From assembly GCA_964387285.1 (NCBI GenBank), contig CAYLWO010000016.1:1-64000 (forward strand): a stretch of 64,000 bases of DNA, in the 5' to 3' direction. Position 1 is the stretch's first letter; each line of letters begins with the position of its first letter. A program made the position numbers and the translations under genes. The notes under the pieces were generated by a model. The model made no database searches, was not told where the DNA came from, and worked only from the letters and a program-made list of their open reading frames with translations. Origin of the DNA: Anaerohabitans sp964387285. GTDB taxonomy: Bacteria; Zhuqueibacterota; Zhuqueibacteria; Residuimicrobiales; Residuimicrobiaceae. Below are positions 33,614-42,016 of the stretch, in pieces.

Positions 33614-34609
33614 TTATTTTTTGGTGAAAGCTTCGTCGAACAGACCGGCGGGGACGGGGAAATTGAGATCCTGTAGAAAGCGGCAGGCATCGGCAGCGCC
33701 GAACTCGCGATCCATGCCCGGATCTTCCCATTCGACCGAGAGCGGTCCCTGATAGCCGATGCTGTTCAGACTGCGAATGATGGCTTCGAAATCCACATCG
33801 CCGTGGCCGGGAGAGCGAAAATCCCAGCCGCGTCCGGCAGCGCCGAATTGTAAATGCGAGCCGAGAATGCCGGTAGTGCCGTCCAGATTGACTGCGCTGT
33901 CTTTCATGTGCGTGTGATAGATTCGGTCCGGGAACGCTTCGATCAATTTGACCGGATCCAGGCCCTGCCATTGCAAATGACTGGGGTCAAAATTAAATCC
34001 AAAGGATTTACGAAAGTTGATGGCTTCCAGCGTTCGTTTGGCGGTGACGATGTCATAGGCGATCTCTGTCGGATGCACTTCCAGGGCAAAACGCACGCCG
34101 CATTCGTCGAACACATCGAGAATCGGATTGAACAGGTCGGCAAAGTATTGATAGCCTTGTTCAATGGCGGCAAAATCATTGGGCGGAAAAGAGTAGAGCA
34201 AATGCCAGATGGAAGAGCCGGTGAATCCGCACACCACGTTAACGCCGAGGTTTTTAGCGGCCCGGGCAGCGGCTTTCATCGAGTCCACGCCGAATTGTCG
34301 TTTTTTCTCGGCCTGGCCGGCGCAGGAAGCGGGCGCAAATCCGTCGGAGCGGCTGTCGTTGTTGGGATCGCAAATGAGCTGGCCGGCCAAATGATTGCTG
34401 ATGGCCCAGGTCTTGAGACCATGCCTGGCCAACTGGTCTAATTTTTGTTCGCAGTATTTTTTATCTTCAGCAGCCTTGAACACGTCAAAATGATCGCCCC
34501 AACAGGCCAGTTCCAATCCTTCGTAGCCGAACGCTTTGGCTTTTTGGGCAACTGTATCCAGGGGCAGGTCAGCCCACTGGCCGGTGAAAAGAGTGATAGG
34601 TCGCGGCAT
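33614..34609 (-). CDS. Sugar phosphate isomerase/epimerase, xylose-isomerase-like TIM barrel
   Basis: The 331-residue protein belongs to the AP endonuclease 2/xylose-isomerase-like family. It shows ELACWGDHFDVFKA, GFTGSS, ALEVHPTEIAYD with a metal-ligand Glu, FNFDPSHLQWQG with the Asp/His pair, and HMKD. The likely job is isomerisation or epimerisation of a sugar or inositol derivative. I start at ATG 34609, preceded by GGGAG at 8 bases; the longer frame from 34672 reads through an AT-rich leader. It is transcribed alone and ends in a clear terminator. The substrate cannot be read from context. Confidence 0.87.
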   Translation of the reverse strand: MPRPITLFTGQWADLPLDTVAQKAKAFGYEGLELACWGDHFDVFKAAEDKKYCEQKLDQLARHGLKTWAISNHLAGQLICDPNNDSRSDGFAPASCAGQAEKKRQFGVDSMKAAARAAKNLGVNVVCGFTGSSIWHLLYSFPPNDFAAIEQGYQYFADLFNPILDVFDECGVRFALEVHPTEIAYDIVTAKRTLEAINFRKSFGFNFDPSHLQWQGLDPVKLIEAFPDRIYHTHMKDSAVNLDGTTGILGSHLQFGAAGRGWDFRSPGHGDVDFEAIIRSLNSIGYQGPLSVEWEDPGMDREFGAADACRFLQDLNFPVPAGLFDEAFTKK

Positions 34610-34697
34610 AATTTTCTCCCTATGCAATGCTTGACGATTATCATAAATTAAAAAAAAAATCATCAGAGTCAAGCAAAGCTTTTGCTGTCAAAAATAC

Positions 34698-34726
34698 TTG
34701 CTTTTTGAAAATAATCCATTTACATT
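34698..34726 (+). promoter_or_regulatory. Possible promoter of the cold-shock gene
   Basis: TTGCTT and TACATT are separated by 17 bases. It would give a leader of roughly 180 bases before the ATG at 34915. The rest of this 305-base gap has no gene; it holds short TGTACAC and TTGTAACA/TTGTAAA words that may fold in the leader. Confidence 0.4.
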
Positions 34727-34914
34727 ATGCAAGTTCATTGTACACCGTGTAGTGCCCTTGTAACATTTGCTGCACGGACGTTTGCCCGCACCAGCAATGC
34801 ACGCTTGTGAACGATGGTTTTGTAACAGCACCCGGGTTTACAAATCATTTACAAGTTGGCCGGATGAGGTGTACGCTATTTGTACACATTTTTTTTATGA
34901 AAGGATTTTTTTGT

Positions 34915-35115
34915 ATGGAAAAAGGCACCGTCAAGTGGTTCAATACTTCGAAAGGTTATGGATTTGTTACCAAAGAATCCGGCGGAGACATCTTTGTCCA
35001 CTTTTCCGGCATTGTTGGGGACGGTTTCAAATCTTTGAACAACGGCGATCCGGTTGAATTCGAAATAGAAGAAACACAAAAGGGACCCCAGGCGGTCAAG
35101 GTCAGCAAAATCTAA
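34915..35115 (+). CDS. Cold-shock domain protein
   Basis: This 66-residue single-domain OB-fold protein binds single-stranded RNA and DNA. It has GTVKWFNTSKGYGFVT with RNP1 (KGYGFV) and RNP2 (DIFVHFSGI). The frame stays open 36 codons upstream, but the family start MEKGTVKWF is preceded by AAGGA 10 bases away, so I use 34915. It is a monocistronic plus-strand gene between minus-strand genes, with a long leader and a strong terminator. Such leaders control cold-shock mRNA stability in other bacteria; here that is inference. Confidence 0.95.
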   Translation: MEKGTVKWFNTSKGYGFVTKESGGDIFVHFSGIVGDGFKSLNNGDPVEFEIEETQKGPQAVKVSKI

Positions 35116-35131
35116 ACCGCCTTGAAAAAAT

Positions 35132-35163
35132 AAAGCCCTGGCAAATTGTCAGGGCTTTTTTTA
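35132..35163 (+). terminator. Rho-independent terminator of the cold-shock gene
   Basis: AAAGCCCTG, loop GCAAATTGT, CAGGGCTTT, continuing into a T-run. It lies 16 bases after the stop codon. Confidence 0.9.
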
Positions 35164-35180
35164 TTTTTAGTAAAAACAGT

Positions 35181-35206
35181 AACCACAGAGAGGACAGAGA
35201 AAAAAC
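35181..35206. repeat. Intergenic word of the ACCACAGAG/GACAGAGA type
   Basis: The sequence AACCACAGAGAGGACAGAG follows the cold-shock terminator. It resembles an ACCACAGAGG-ACACAGAGA word I recall from many environmental genomes. Only one clear copy is in this window. Confidence 0.4.
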
Positions 35207-35266
35207 ATTAATCGCCAACGGCGACCCTGGGCCTGGCCAGCCTGTGTGAAAATCAACAGCGATTGA

Positions 35267-35297
35267 AACCGCACAGGTTTTCAAAACCTGTGCGGTT
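35267..35297. repeat. Near-perfect 31-base palindrome
   Basis: Two perfect 15-base arms, AACCGCACAGGTTTT and its reverse complement, flank a single central base. It lies 10 bases beyond the stop of the DUF937 gene, between that gene and the cold-shock terminator. It lacks a T-run. It could be a REP-like element, a protein-binding dyad or a processing hairpin. Confidence 0.85.
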
Positions 35298-35307
35298 CTA
35301 TCCTCTA

Positions 35308-35874
35308 TTACTTTTTACCGAACAAGCTGCCCAACAACCCGCCCAACAGGTTGCCGCCGCTCTGGCCTTTCAGCAGAAAACCGGCCACGTCATCCAAAAT
35401 GCTGCCATCGCCGTTGGCGTCCAGCATACTGGCGATGCCGCTGGAACCCAGGCCGCCGCTGTCCCGCTTTTTCGTCAAAGCGCCCAGGACGATGGGGGCA
35501 ATCATGGGAATGATCTTCATGGCGGTACCGGCATCTATTTTCAGGTTTTTAGCAAGCATGCCTGCCGCCTGAACACCGGCATTGCCCAGCAAACCGCCCA
35601 AGGCCGGATCCGGTTGGGCAGTGGACGCTTTTTGCTGGAACAGTCCGCCGATATCGTTCAGCACGCTGTCGCTGCCGTACTTGTTGAGAATGTGGTCCAC
35701 GCGCGGCGCGCCGCCCTGATTCTCCATTTGTCGTTTCAGTCCGCTTAAAATCAACGGCGCCACCATGGGCAAAACCTGGGCAGCGGTCTTGGTTTTGATG
35801 CCCAGAGTTGAAGAAAGGTTTTGTGCAACCTCTGGTCCAAGACTGCCTACCAGTTCATCCAAAAAACCTGCCAT
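35308..35874 (-). CDS. DUF937 domain protein
   Basis: The 188-residue low-complexity protein is rich in Gly, Ala, Leu and Lys. It shows the DUF937 pattern twice: LPMVAPLILSGLKRQ and the repeat IIPMIAPIVLGALTKK, then DANGDGSILDDVAGFLLKG and a C-terminal GGLLGSLFGKK. No signal peptide is seen, so it is probably cytoplasmic. AGGAGG lies 5 bases before the ATG. The BON-LysM gene ends 9 bases upstream on the same strand, so they form a pair. Function unknown. Confidence 0.85.
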   Translation of the reverse strand: MAGFLDELVGSLGPEVAQNLSSTLGIKTKTAAQVLPMVAPLILSGLKRQMENQGGAPRVDHILNKYGSDSVLNDIGGLFQQKASTAQPDPALGGLLGNAGVQAAGMLAKNLKIDAGTAMKIIPMIAPIVLGALTKKRDSGGLGSSGIASMLDANGDGSILDDVAGFLLKGQSGGNLLGGLLGSLFGKK

Positions 35875-35883
35875 GAGAACCTC

Positions 35884-36327
35884 CTAGAGTGTTTTCGGTA
35901 TACGCAGTTTTTGTCCGGGATAGATCAGGTCCGGATTTTTGATCACCTCGCGATTGGCTTCAAAGATCACCGGATACTTGTTGGCGTTACCGTAAAAATG
36001 TTTGGCGATTTTTGACAACGTATCGCCTTTAACCACTTCGTAGTAAACGGTTTCGTCCTTTGGCGCCGGCGTCGGAGCGCTCAGATAGGTGCTGTCCACG
36101 CCCGCAACTCCCTTGACGTTGCCGGCCAACAAGATGGCTTTTTCCTTTACTTCGGTGGATTCACAATTGCCGGTCAGATGCACGATGTCGTCTTTAAATT
36201 CGACCTTGAGGTTCGTAATCTTGCCCGGCAGTTCCTTGTTGAGCATATCGGTAATGGCTTGCACCTCATCTTTGCCTTTGCCGAATATGCTGGCGCCCAC
36301 GCCTTTTAGAAAATCGAGCACGCCCAT
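35884..36327 (-). CDS. BON and LysM domain protein (Kbp/YgaU-like)
   Basis: The 147-residue protein has an N-terminal GVLDFLKGVGASIFGKG segment, a BON domain at about 20-80 (VEFKDDIVHLTGNCES, GVAGVDSTYL) and a LysM domain at about 93-145 (YYEVVKGDTLSKIAKHFYGNANKYPVIFEAN, IYPGQKLRIP). This matches Escherichia Kbp, a cytoplasmic potassium-binding protein. No signal peptide is visible. AGGAGG lies 6 bases before the ATG. It is followed by the DUF937 gene in the same unit. Whether it binds potassium here is inference from the family. Confidence 0.9.
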   Translation of the reverse strand: MGVLDFLKGVGASIFGKGKDEVQAITDMLNKELPGKITNLKVEFKDDIVHLTGNCESTEVKEKAILLAGNVKGVAGVDSTYLSAPTPAPKDETVYYEVVKGDTLSKIAKHFYGNANKYPVIFEANREVIKNPDLIYPGQKLRIPKTL

Positions 36328-36379
36328 ATTTCCTCCTTTGTTAATGTACGAATTTACAACGCAGCCGCAAATTCTTACG

Positions 36380-37543
36380 TTACTGCTTTGTCAATTGAAT
36401 TTGCGGCGTGTGCATGAATTGGTTGTATAGGTTATTCAGAAAATTTATATTGGCATCTCCGCGATGCAATACGATGCGAAAGCGCAAAGTGGTCATTTTA
36501 TTCACCGGCAGCGTCAATTTGTACAATCCGGGCCAGGATACGCCTAAAAAACCGTAATGACGAAGGCACCATTCCGCCGGTGCATCCGGATTGCCGGGAT
36601 GCTGCATGATGGCGACGCCGGATCGTTCTGTGGAACCTTTGAAACGGGCGGAAAGATCGGTCCAGACATTACGACGATGGTTGCTGTCTTCCTGTTCCAA
36701 TCCATCAGGCGATACGATGATGAGGCTGTCCCATGGTGCAAAACGAAAACTCAAACCGCCATATCCTTTGCCTTTTGCCCCTTGTAAGGAGATTTCGGTC
36801 AAAGGACACAAGCTGATGCGCAGATCGAGGATACGCACGTTTTCATCGCTGCGAAATACGCGCAGATAAACCCATTCATCCATCACCTTGCGGTTCTGCA
36901 CCAGCCATTTATTTTCGACGCCCAAAATGGCAGCCAGAGGTCCGGTTTCCTTAACCAGCAATTTCTCGTACACCTGTTTGATGTCGCCCTGCATTTCCCA
37001 CAGATTGTACTCCTGACCGTATACGGTAACGCGCGGCCACATCCAGGACAGTCCGCGGTGATGATAATGATCTTTGGGAAAATCATCGGTGATGATTTGC
37101 TGCAACGGATCATAGATGGGATGAAGATAGACGGCGCGACGGCGATCTTGCGGCACGCCGTCTGCCAGTTGCGGCTGCAAGGCCAAAGCCAGGACCGGCC
37201 GGCCGGATTCTTCAATATAGAGTCTTCCAGATTCTTCCCGAAAGGTAAATAAATTTTGTCGGGGAAGTGCGGATAAGAGGAACTCGCCGTTGTCTGTCTT
37301 TGGCGGCAGTAATGCGCAAAAACCCATGGCCGGCTCGCCCGGTTGATCTTGAAAAAGAGCCGGTGATTTTTGCAGCAGCAGGCCATTGGCCTGGAAAGCT
37401 GCAGACTGGACCGGGTCACCCACACATTCAACCAGGGTTGTTGCTGTGGTGGGGGTGGACATTCCCGCGATTTTTAATTTTATGGAATCACGCGCAAAAC
37501 AAAACGAGGAGAGCAATAACAATGAAATTATGCGTATTGTCAA
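36380..37543 (-). CDS. Secreted DUF6807 (PmoA-like) family protein
   Basis: The 387-residue protein begins with a signal peptide (IISLLLLSSFCFA). It carries the DUF6807 hallmark YLHPIYDPLQQIITDDFPKDHYHHRG-type segment (HPIYDP, DHYHHRGLSW). The start is TTG with GAGAGG 9 bases upstream; no in-frame ATG lies near the signal peptide. Family members are common in Planctomycetota and Bacteroidota and are named PmoA-like from weak similarity; they are not methane monooxygenase. Function unknown, perhaps carbohydrate-related. Confidence 0.82.
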   Translation of the reverse strand: MTIRIISLLLLSSFCFARDSIKLKIAGMSTPTTATTLVECVGDPVQSAAFQANGLLLQKSPALFQDQPGEPAMGFCALLPPKTDNGEFLLSALPRQNLFTFREESGRLYIEESGRPVLALALQPQLADGVPQDRRRAVYLHPIYDPLQQIITDDFPKDHYHHRGLSWMWPRVTVYGQEYNLWEMQGDIKQVYEKLLVKETGPLAAILGVENKWLVQNRKVMDEWVYLRVFRSDENVRILDLRISLCPLTEISLQGAKGKGYGGLSFRFAPWDSLIIVSPDGLEQEDSNHRRNVWTDLSARFKGSTERSGVAIMQHPGNPDAPAEWCLRHYGFLGVSWPGLYKLTLPVNKMTTLRFRIVLHRGDANINFLNNLYNQFMHTPQIQLTKQ

Positions 37544-38125
37544 AATGTTGGCCTCTCATGCAGTTCACGAACCTGATTGCAGAGATGATAACTGTTTTAG
37601 TACAAGCAAGATAGTAAAACCAACCATGCTTGTCAATACATTTTTATGTAAATATGGATCATCAGGCCGATTTTAAACCGAGCAAGTCCTGGCACACATA
37701 TTTTCAGGCATATCGTTCAAACCGCGTGTTGTTTGATCAGAATGATAAAATAATTGCTCCAGGCTCCAGCTTGACAGAAAAAGCAAAAGCATGCCAGCGT
37801 GCAAAAACAGGCTGCCATGGTTCGGCATTTTAAACAGGGGAAAGTGTAAAGGTTTGGTTGAGCAGCCAACATGGCAATAAGCAGCATAAAAGTACTCTTT
37901 ACCCAATCCAGATAAACTGGAATGAATAGTATAATAATCCGCAGATTGCGCAGAAAAGTCGCCATCCGAATGTTATCTGCGAACATCTGCGTCATCTGCG
38001 GATGAGCAGGAGATTGGCTGAAAAAGCCTAGCGCAGCAGAACTGCAAACAAACGAAAAAACAGCAGCGAAAAAAGGTGGTTATTTTTTTTATTGCAACAA
38101 GGGGTGCTGCTCAAAGATTCTGTTG
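37544..38125. other. Gene-free 580-base gap with a CTGCG-type inverted repeat
   Basis: Frames of 60-90 codons exist on both strands, but none has a ribosome site or recognisable family. The one clear structure is an inverted repeat at 37937-38003: ATCCGCAGATTGCGCAGA at one end, and its near reverse complement TCTGCGTCATCTGCGGAT at the other. The rest may be decayed sequence. Confidence 0.6.
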
Positions 38126-38716
38126 TCATTTTGCGCGAATGCTGTTGCGGATCAGGTCTTTGATGCCGGAACGAAAATGCGCCAGGGAGAATTGGACGGG
38201 ATCGCGGGCCCAGAGGTGCACCAGATGACGAATGCCGCCAAAGGTGAAATGGCGCAGCACCAGGAGGTCCATGTTTTTACGGAACAGGCCCTCTTTCATG
38301 CCTTCCTGAACAATGCGTGTGGCCAGTTGCAGAAATCTTTCATAGTAATCCACAAATCCGGCGTTGCCGCGCTGCTGCAGCCAATTTTGTTCGTTGACGA
38401 ACACCAGAGCCAGATCAGGATTGTTGATAAATCCATCGAACACCAAATCGATCATGGCGTCTATTTTGCTCATAGCGTCGATGGTTTTGTTTTGTTGGAT
38501 GTCCTGCAGCTGTTGGGCAAATTGCGACCACAAATCAACGAACAGTCTGTTGAGGATGTGCTCCTTGTTGGTAAAATAGACATAAACGCTGCCGATGGAG
38601 ACGCCGGCCAGATCGGCAATGGCGGCGATTTTTGCTTTATGGTAACTGTCGCGGGCAAAGACGGTCACCGCGGCATCGAGGATGCATTTTTCCTTATTGC
38701 CTGATTTGGTTCTCAT
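38126..38716 (-). CDS. TetR family transcriptional regulator
   Basis: The 196-residue repressor has the TetR N-terminal HTH: ILDAAVTVFARDSYHKAKIAAIADLAGVSIGSVYVYFTNKEHIL. The C-terminal ligand domain is diverse and gives no ligand; the helix pattern (FDGFINNPDLALVFVNEQNW) recalls fatty-acid-responsive FadR/YsiA types, a weak suggestion. The ATG has AAGG 8 bases upstream. Neighbours on both sides are not obviously controlled targets. It sits after a 580-base non-coding gap. Confidence 0.9.
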   Translation of the reverse strand: MRTKSGNKEKCILDAAVTVFARDSYHKAKIAAIADLAGVSIGSVYVYFTNKEHILNRLFVDLWSQFAQQLQDIQQNKTIDAMSKIDAMIDLVFDGFINNPDLALVFVNEQNWLQQRGNAGFVDYYERFLQLATRIVQEGMKEGLFRKNMDLLVLRHFTFGGIRHLVHLWARDPVQFSLAHFRSGIKDLIRNSIRAK

Positions 38717-38762
38717 GGGAGTACCTTAAATGATAATTGATTCCAGTTCCAAAACAAGATTT

Positions 38763-40097
38763 TTATTCTTTTGAATGTCTTGAGGAATACCCATAAACGA
38801 ATATGCGTTCGAGAGCGACTACCTTACTATTCTCTCTGATAAACTTAATCCTGAAATAATCAACGGATTTCACCAAAAAATAGTCTTCTGCGACAGGTAT
38901 TAGTTTCTTTTTATCATGGCCATAATAAAGATTCCCGTTTTCATAATAAATTCCCCTGCCGTTGTAATTTCCTTCATACGATCTCAACACATCTACGGGA
39001 ATCAAGATTGAATCATTTAACGCTTTCACACCATCATAAGCCCATTGATAATGAGACAATTCATCCCTGTCCGAAGCGCTTCTCATCAGTCTTTCAAGGA
39101 CATGGAGATGGGCCGTAGTCAGTGCTTTTTCTTCATCAACTTTTATGTCAGGGGATAAGCCTGCGCCTTCCCATGTTGTGTTCAAAGACGAGTATATTCT
39201 TCGCCAGCTTGGAATACGTAAAACATACTCATTATGCACCAGAAGATGGTTTACCGGATTTTCAGCACCACGGGTTTTCTGGCCAACGAGGATGACGTTT
39301 GGGTTGTTATTCTTCAAAATGTTCGTAAATGCTTCTGCGGCTGATGCGGTGGCGCCGGTCGTCAGGATGTAGATCGGAATATCTATCAGCTTTCTACCCG
39401 GGACATAGGAATACATCATCGAGGCATAATAGGCAGTATCAATCGTGGAATAAGAAATATTAAATACAATTGGTTCGGTTGAATCAATGAAATAGCTTGC
39501 AAGAAAAACGACCATATCATCACTGCCGCCGCCATTCTGACGTAAATCGATGATTAGCGAATTGCAGCTGGAAAAGAAATTCATTGCCGTGACGGCTTTT
39601 TCTCCGCCATATTTAACGGAGCAGAAATCCGATAAATTCATATACCCGATGTTACCGTCGAGAATCTCAAGCTTTCTGAATCCAAAATTCAGCCATCTTT
39701 CTGATGCAATCTCAGAATCTGCCAAATTTTCTTCTGATTCGACTTTCAGTGTTTTGGCTTCTTCAGGATCATAAAGGAGTTTCAGATGTTTATCACGACT
39801 TGTATTAAGGAGATCATCATTTAAAGCTTCCAGGAATTTCTCGGGAGTCACATTATAGGGATAGCCGCCCTTTTCGAATTTGTCCAAGATCATCTTGCCT
39901 AATCGTTCACCCATTTCCGGGAAAGCATAATATTTCTGTAACTTTTCACAAACTTCTTTCAGTATAATCGCTTGCTGATTTTTCGCAAGGCGATTTTGCG
40001 CAAGAGTGGCGCTGTATGAGCCGAGTAGAACGGATAGGCTCAAACAACTGAAGCCGATCAACGTTGCTTTTCTTAACACAAGATTTTTTCGGTGCAA
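38763..40097 (-). CDS. Secreted S41 family peptidase (C-terminal-processing/IRBP type)
   Basis: The 444-residue protein has a signal peptide (LIGFSCLSLSVLLGSYSATLA) and an S41 domain without PDZ: KYYAFPEMGERLGKMI, IIDLRQNGGGSDDMV, and TTGATASAAEAFTNIL carrying the likely catalytic Ser, followed by VGQKTRGAENP. This pattern is closer to IRBP-like S41 enzymes than to CtpA. The start is TTG with AGGA 7 bases upstream. By eye its codons are more A/T-rich than those of neighbours, which may indicate recent transfer. Substrate unknown. Confidence 0.85.
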   Translation of the reverse strand: MHRKNLVLRKATLIGFSCLSLSVLLGSYSATLAQNRLAKNQQAIILKEVCEKLQKYYAFPEMGERLGKMILDKFEKGGYPYNVTPEKFLEALNDDLLNTSRDKHLKLLYDPEEAKTLKVESEENLADSEIASERWLNFGFRKLEILDGNIGYMNLSDFCSVKYGGEKAVTAMNFFSSCNSLIIDLRQNGGGSDDMVVFLASYFIDSTEPIVFNISYSTIDTAYYASMMYSYVPGRKLIDIPIYILTTGATASAAEAFTNILKNNNPNVILVGQKTRGAENPVNHLLVHNEYVLRIPSWRRIYSSLNTTWEGAGLSPDIKVDEEKALTTAHLHVLERLMRSASDRDELSHYQWAYDGVKALNDSILIPVDVLRSYEGNYNGRGIYYENGNLYYGHDKKKLIPVAEDYFLVKSVDYFRIKFIRENSKVVALERIFVYGYSSRHSKE

Positions 40098-40131
40098 GGG
40101 AGTTCCTATGTTTTATATTGCTTTCATGTTT

Positions 40132-40154
40132 ACCACGAATTTATACGAATCATT
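40132..40154. repeat. Intergenic word ACCACGAATTT..ACGAAT, opposite orientation to 26960
   Basis: It matches the reverse complement of the word at 26960-26990 except for a small change in the middle. It lies in the 122-base gap between the S41 gene and the next gene. Confidence 0.5.
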
Positions 40155-40219
40155 GTCGGAAGTCAATTTAAAATGGAATGGCGGTCGAAGCTTGGTTGAA
40201 AATGATTTTCCGCTAAAAT

Positions 40220-41023
40220 TCAATTGGTGGAGATTTGTACTTTAATGGAATCTTTTTTAACGAACTGATGATGGGGGCGCTCTTTGGCCGGCGGCATGAG
40301 GTTATAGCCGGTAACGAGGTACGGCTCTTTACCCGGTTCCTTGACAAAGCGGTACTGTTGCCAGGCCAGCAGCCGTTTTTTTTCCAATTCTTTCAGCTCT
40401 TTGCTCATGGTCGTCAATTGACCGGTCAGAATCTTGGCTTTGGCGTCATCCTGAACAATCACGCGCAAACCGCTGTCTGCACAAAAGGTGAATTGGGTGC
40501 GCAGGTCACGAATCGCCTTGTTGTGGCGAGAAATTTTTTTATATTCATCATGAAAAGCCTGAATCTGGCGCAAGCGATCAGCCAATGCTTCCGGATCCAT
40601 GATCCCGGCAGTGGCCACGCCTATGTTGGGCGCCTTTGGGGTTATCATGACGGTTCTCGACAACTGTTTTTCCGCAAAGCCGGCTGCATGCGCCTCTGCC
40701 GGCAGCAAGATGTTCAACGCATCGCGACCGCTGATCACCGAGTCCTCTTTGGTCAAATTTAGTATCTCGGCAGCAACCTGTTCGATTTGTTGTGGAGGGA
40801 TCTCTCTTTTTTCAGCTCGAATGATAAAGTCGGAATATTGTTCAACAAGTTTTTCTTTTTCATTGTCTTCAGCCACTGCGGCAAAAAGCTGTTTGCCCAG
40901 TGCTTCCAGCGTAGGCCGCAGCACGGATTTCTTTAATCCCCGGCCATCCACCAACAGCAGGTAAATGGCGGTTGACAACCACAACACCAGCACCCCCAGG
41001 CCAAGACGTTTCACAATTTGCAT
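40220..41023 (-). CDS. Membrane-anchored protein of unknown function
   Basis: The 267-residue protein is not recognised. A single membrane helix near the start (LGLGVLVLWLSTAIYLLLV) probably anchors it with the rest in the periplasm. The remainder is charged and helical, with coiled-coil-like stretches (LADRLRQIQAFHDEYKKISRHNKAIRDL and MSKELKELEKKRLLAW). I start at ATG 41023, with GGGAG 6 bases upstream, not at TTG 41044. It lies 72 bases downstream of the lipid kinase gene; no shared role is evident. Confidence 0.75.
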   Translation of the reverse strand: MQIVKRLGLGVLVLWLSTAIYLLLVDGRGLKKSVLRPTLEALGKQLFAAVAEDNEKEKLVEQYSDFIIRAEKREIPPQQIEQVAAEILNLTKEDSVISGRDALNILLPAEAHAAGFAEKQLSRTVMITPKAPNIGVATAGIMDPEALADRLRQIQAFHDEYKKISRHNKAIRDLRTQFTFCADSGLRVIVQDDAKAKILTGQLTTMSKELKELEKKRLLAWQQYRFVKEPGKEPYLVTGYNLMPPAKERPHHQFVKKDSIKVQISTN

Positions 41024-41095
41024 GCTCACTCCCAAGATCTCCAATATATCATTGGACTCTTGAATCGGTCAAAAAGTTTCGCTTTTTAACAAAAT

Positions 41096-41980
41096 TTAAC
41101 AAGGAACTATAATCTGCAGGGCTTGCGGTTGCACCTTGACCTCAACGCTGCTGTCCGCCTCATCCGGCTCGCCGTCCACATGGAACGGTCCGGGTTTGTG
41201 CCGAATGATTTGCACTGATTTGGTTTGATAGTGTTCATAGTGGCGGATGCGGTCGATTTTTCCGGTGAACAATTTGGGAAAATGGTAAAGAGCGGTCAAG
41301 GCACTGACATGGTGAATGACGCACACGTCCAAAAGACCGTCGTCCGGTTTGGCGTTTGGCGCAACAATAACGCTGTTGCCCCACTGGGGCGTGTTGGCGA
41401 CTGTTACCAGCAATGCCGGCAATTTGAGTGTTTTGCCGTCAAACTTTAATGTGAACACTTCGGGTTGATAGAGAAAAAATTCGCGGACGCCGATGTAAAA
41501 GTAAGGCAGGGGGCCGCGCAGACTGCGGTCATCAAACAGTTTTCCCACCAGAGCATCAAAGCCCAATCCGGTGGTGACGAAAAAATGGCGATGAGCGATC
41601 AGGCCGGCGTCAATGCGGCGCACGCGACCTTCCAGCAGCAATTTCGCGGAACGACGGACGGAAACCGGAATTCCCAGGCCGCGCGCCAAACCGTTGCCGG
41701 AGCCGATGGGGATCAAACCCATGACCACAGGTTTATATAACAGGGCGGAGGCTACTTCGTTGGCCGTGCCGTCGCCGCCGATGGCCAGGACGGCATCGTA
41801 CCCTTCGGCTTCGGCAGCGCCGGCCATTTCATGAGCGTGACCTTTATACTGCGTCTCAAAATAGTCGTAATGAAAGGGAGCATTTTCATACAAGGTTTCC
41901 ACGAACTTGCGTATCATTCGCGGGCTTTTTATAAAACCTGATTTGGGATTGTGTATAATTTTGACTTTAGCAAGATTCAA
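41096..41980 (-). CDS. Diacylglycerol/lipid kinase family protein (YegS/DgkB/sphingosine-kinase type)
   Basis: The 294-residue cytoplasmic lipid kinase has the nucleotide loop IHNPKSG, the glycine-rich LAIGGDGTANEVASAL motif with the family GGDGT, and PIGSGNGLARGLG. The C-terminal half contains NTPQWGNSVIVAPNAKPDDGLLDV, typical of DgkB/YegS. The start at TTG 41980 has AAGGA 7 bases upstream; TTG 42001 is an alternative with no such site. The family phosphorylates diacylglycerol or sphingoid bases. It follows dsbD by 36 bases and may share its transcript. Confidence 0.9.
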   Translation of the reverse strand: MNLAKVKIIHNPKSGFIKSPRMIRKFVETLYENAPFHYDYFETQYKGHAHEMAGAAEAEGYDAVLAIGGDGTANEVASALLYKPVVMGLIPIGSGNGLARGLGIPVSVRRSAKLLLEGRVRRIDAGLIAHRHFFVTTGLGFDALVGKLFDDRSLRGPLPYFYIGVREFFLYQPEVFTLKFDGKTLKLPALLVTVANTPQWGNSVIVAPNAKPDDGLLDVCVIHHVSALTALYHFPKLFTGKIDRIRHYEHYQTKSVQIIRHKPGPFHVDGEPDEADSSVEVKVQPQALQIIVPC

Positions 41981-42016
41981 CAGGTGATCCTTTTTGTGCA
42001 AATGCGAAATTGTGAG

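Noticed and set aside
36380..37543. Calling the DUF6807 protein a methane monooxygenase subunit
   Set aside because: The PmoA-like name is inherited from weak similarity; the protein has a signal peptide and no membrane-bundle structure.
37630..37995. Short ORFs in the gap upstream of tetR (67, 77 and 92 codons)
   Set aside because: No ribosome site, no family resemblance, and one of them reads through the inverted repeat at 37937-38003.
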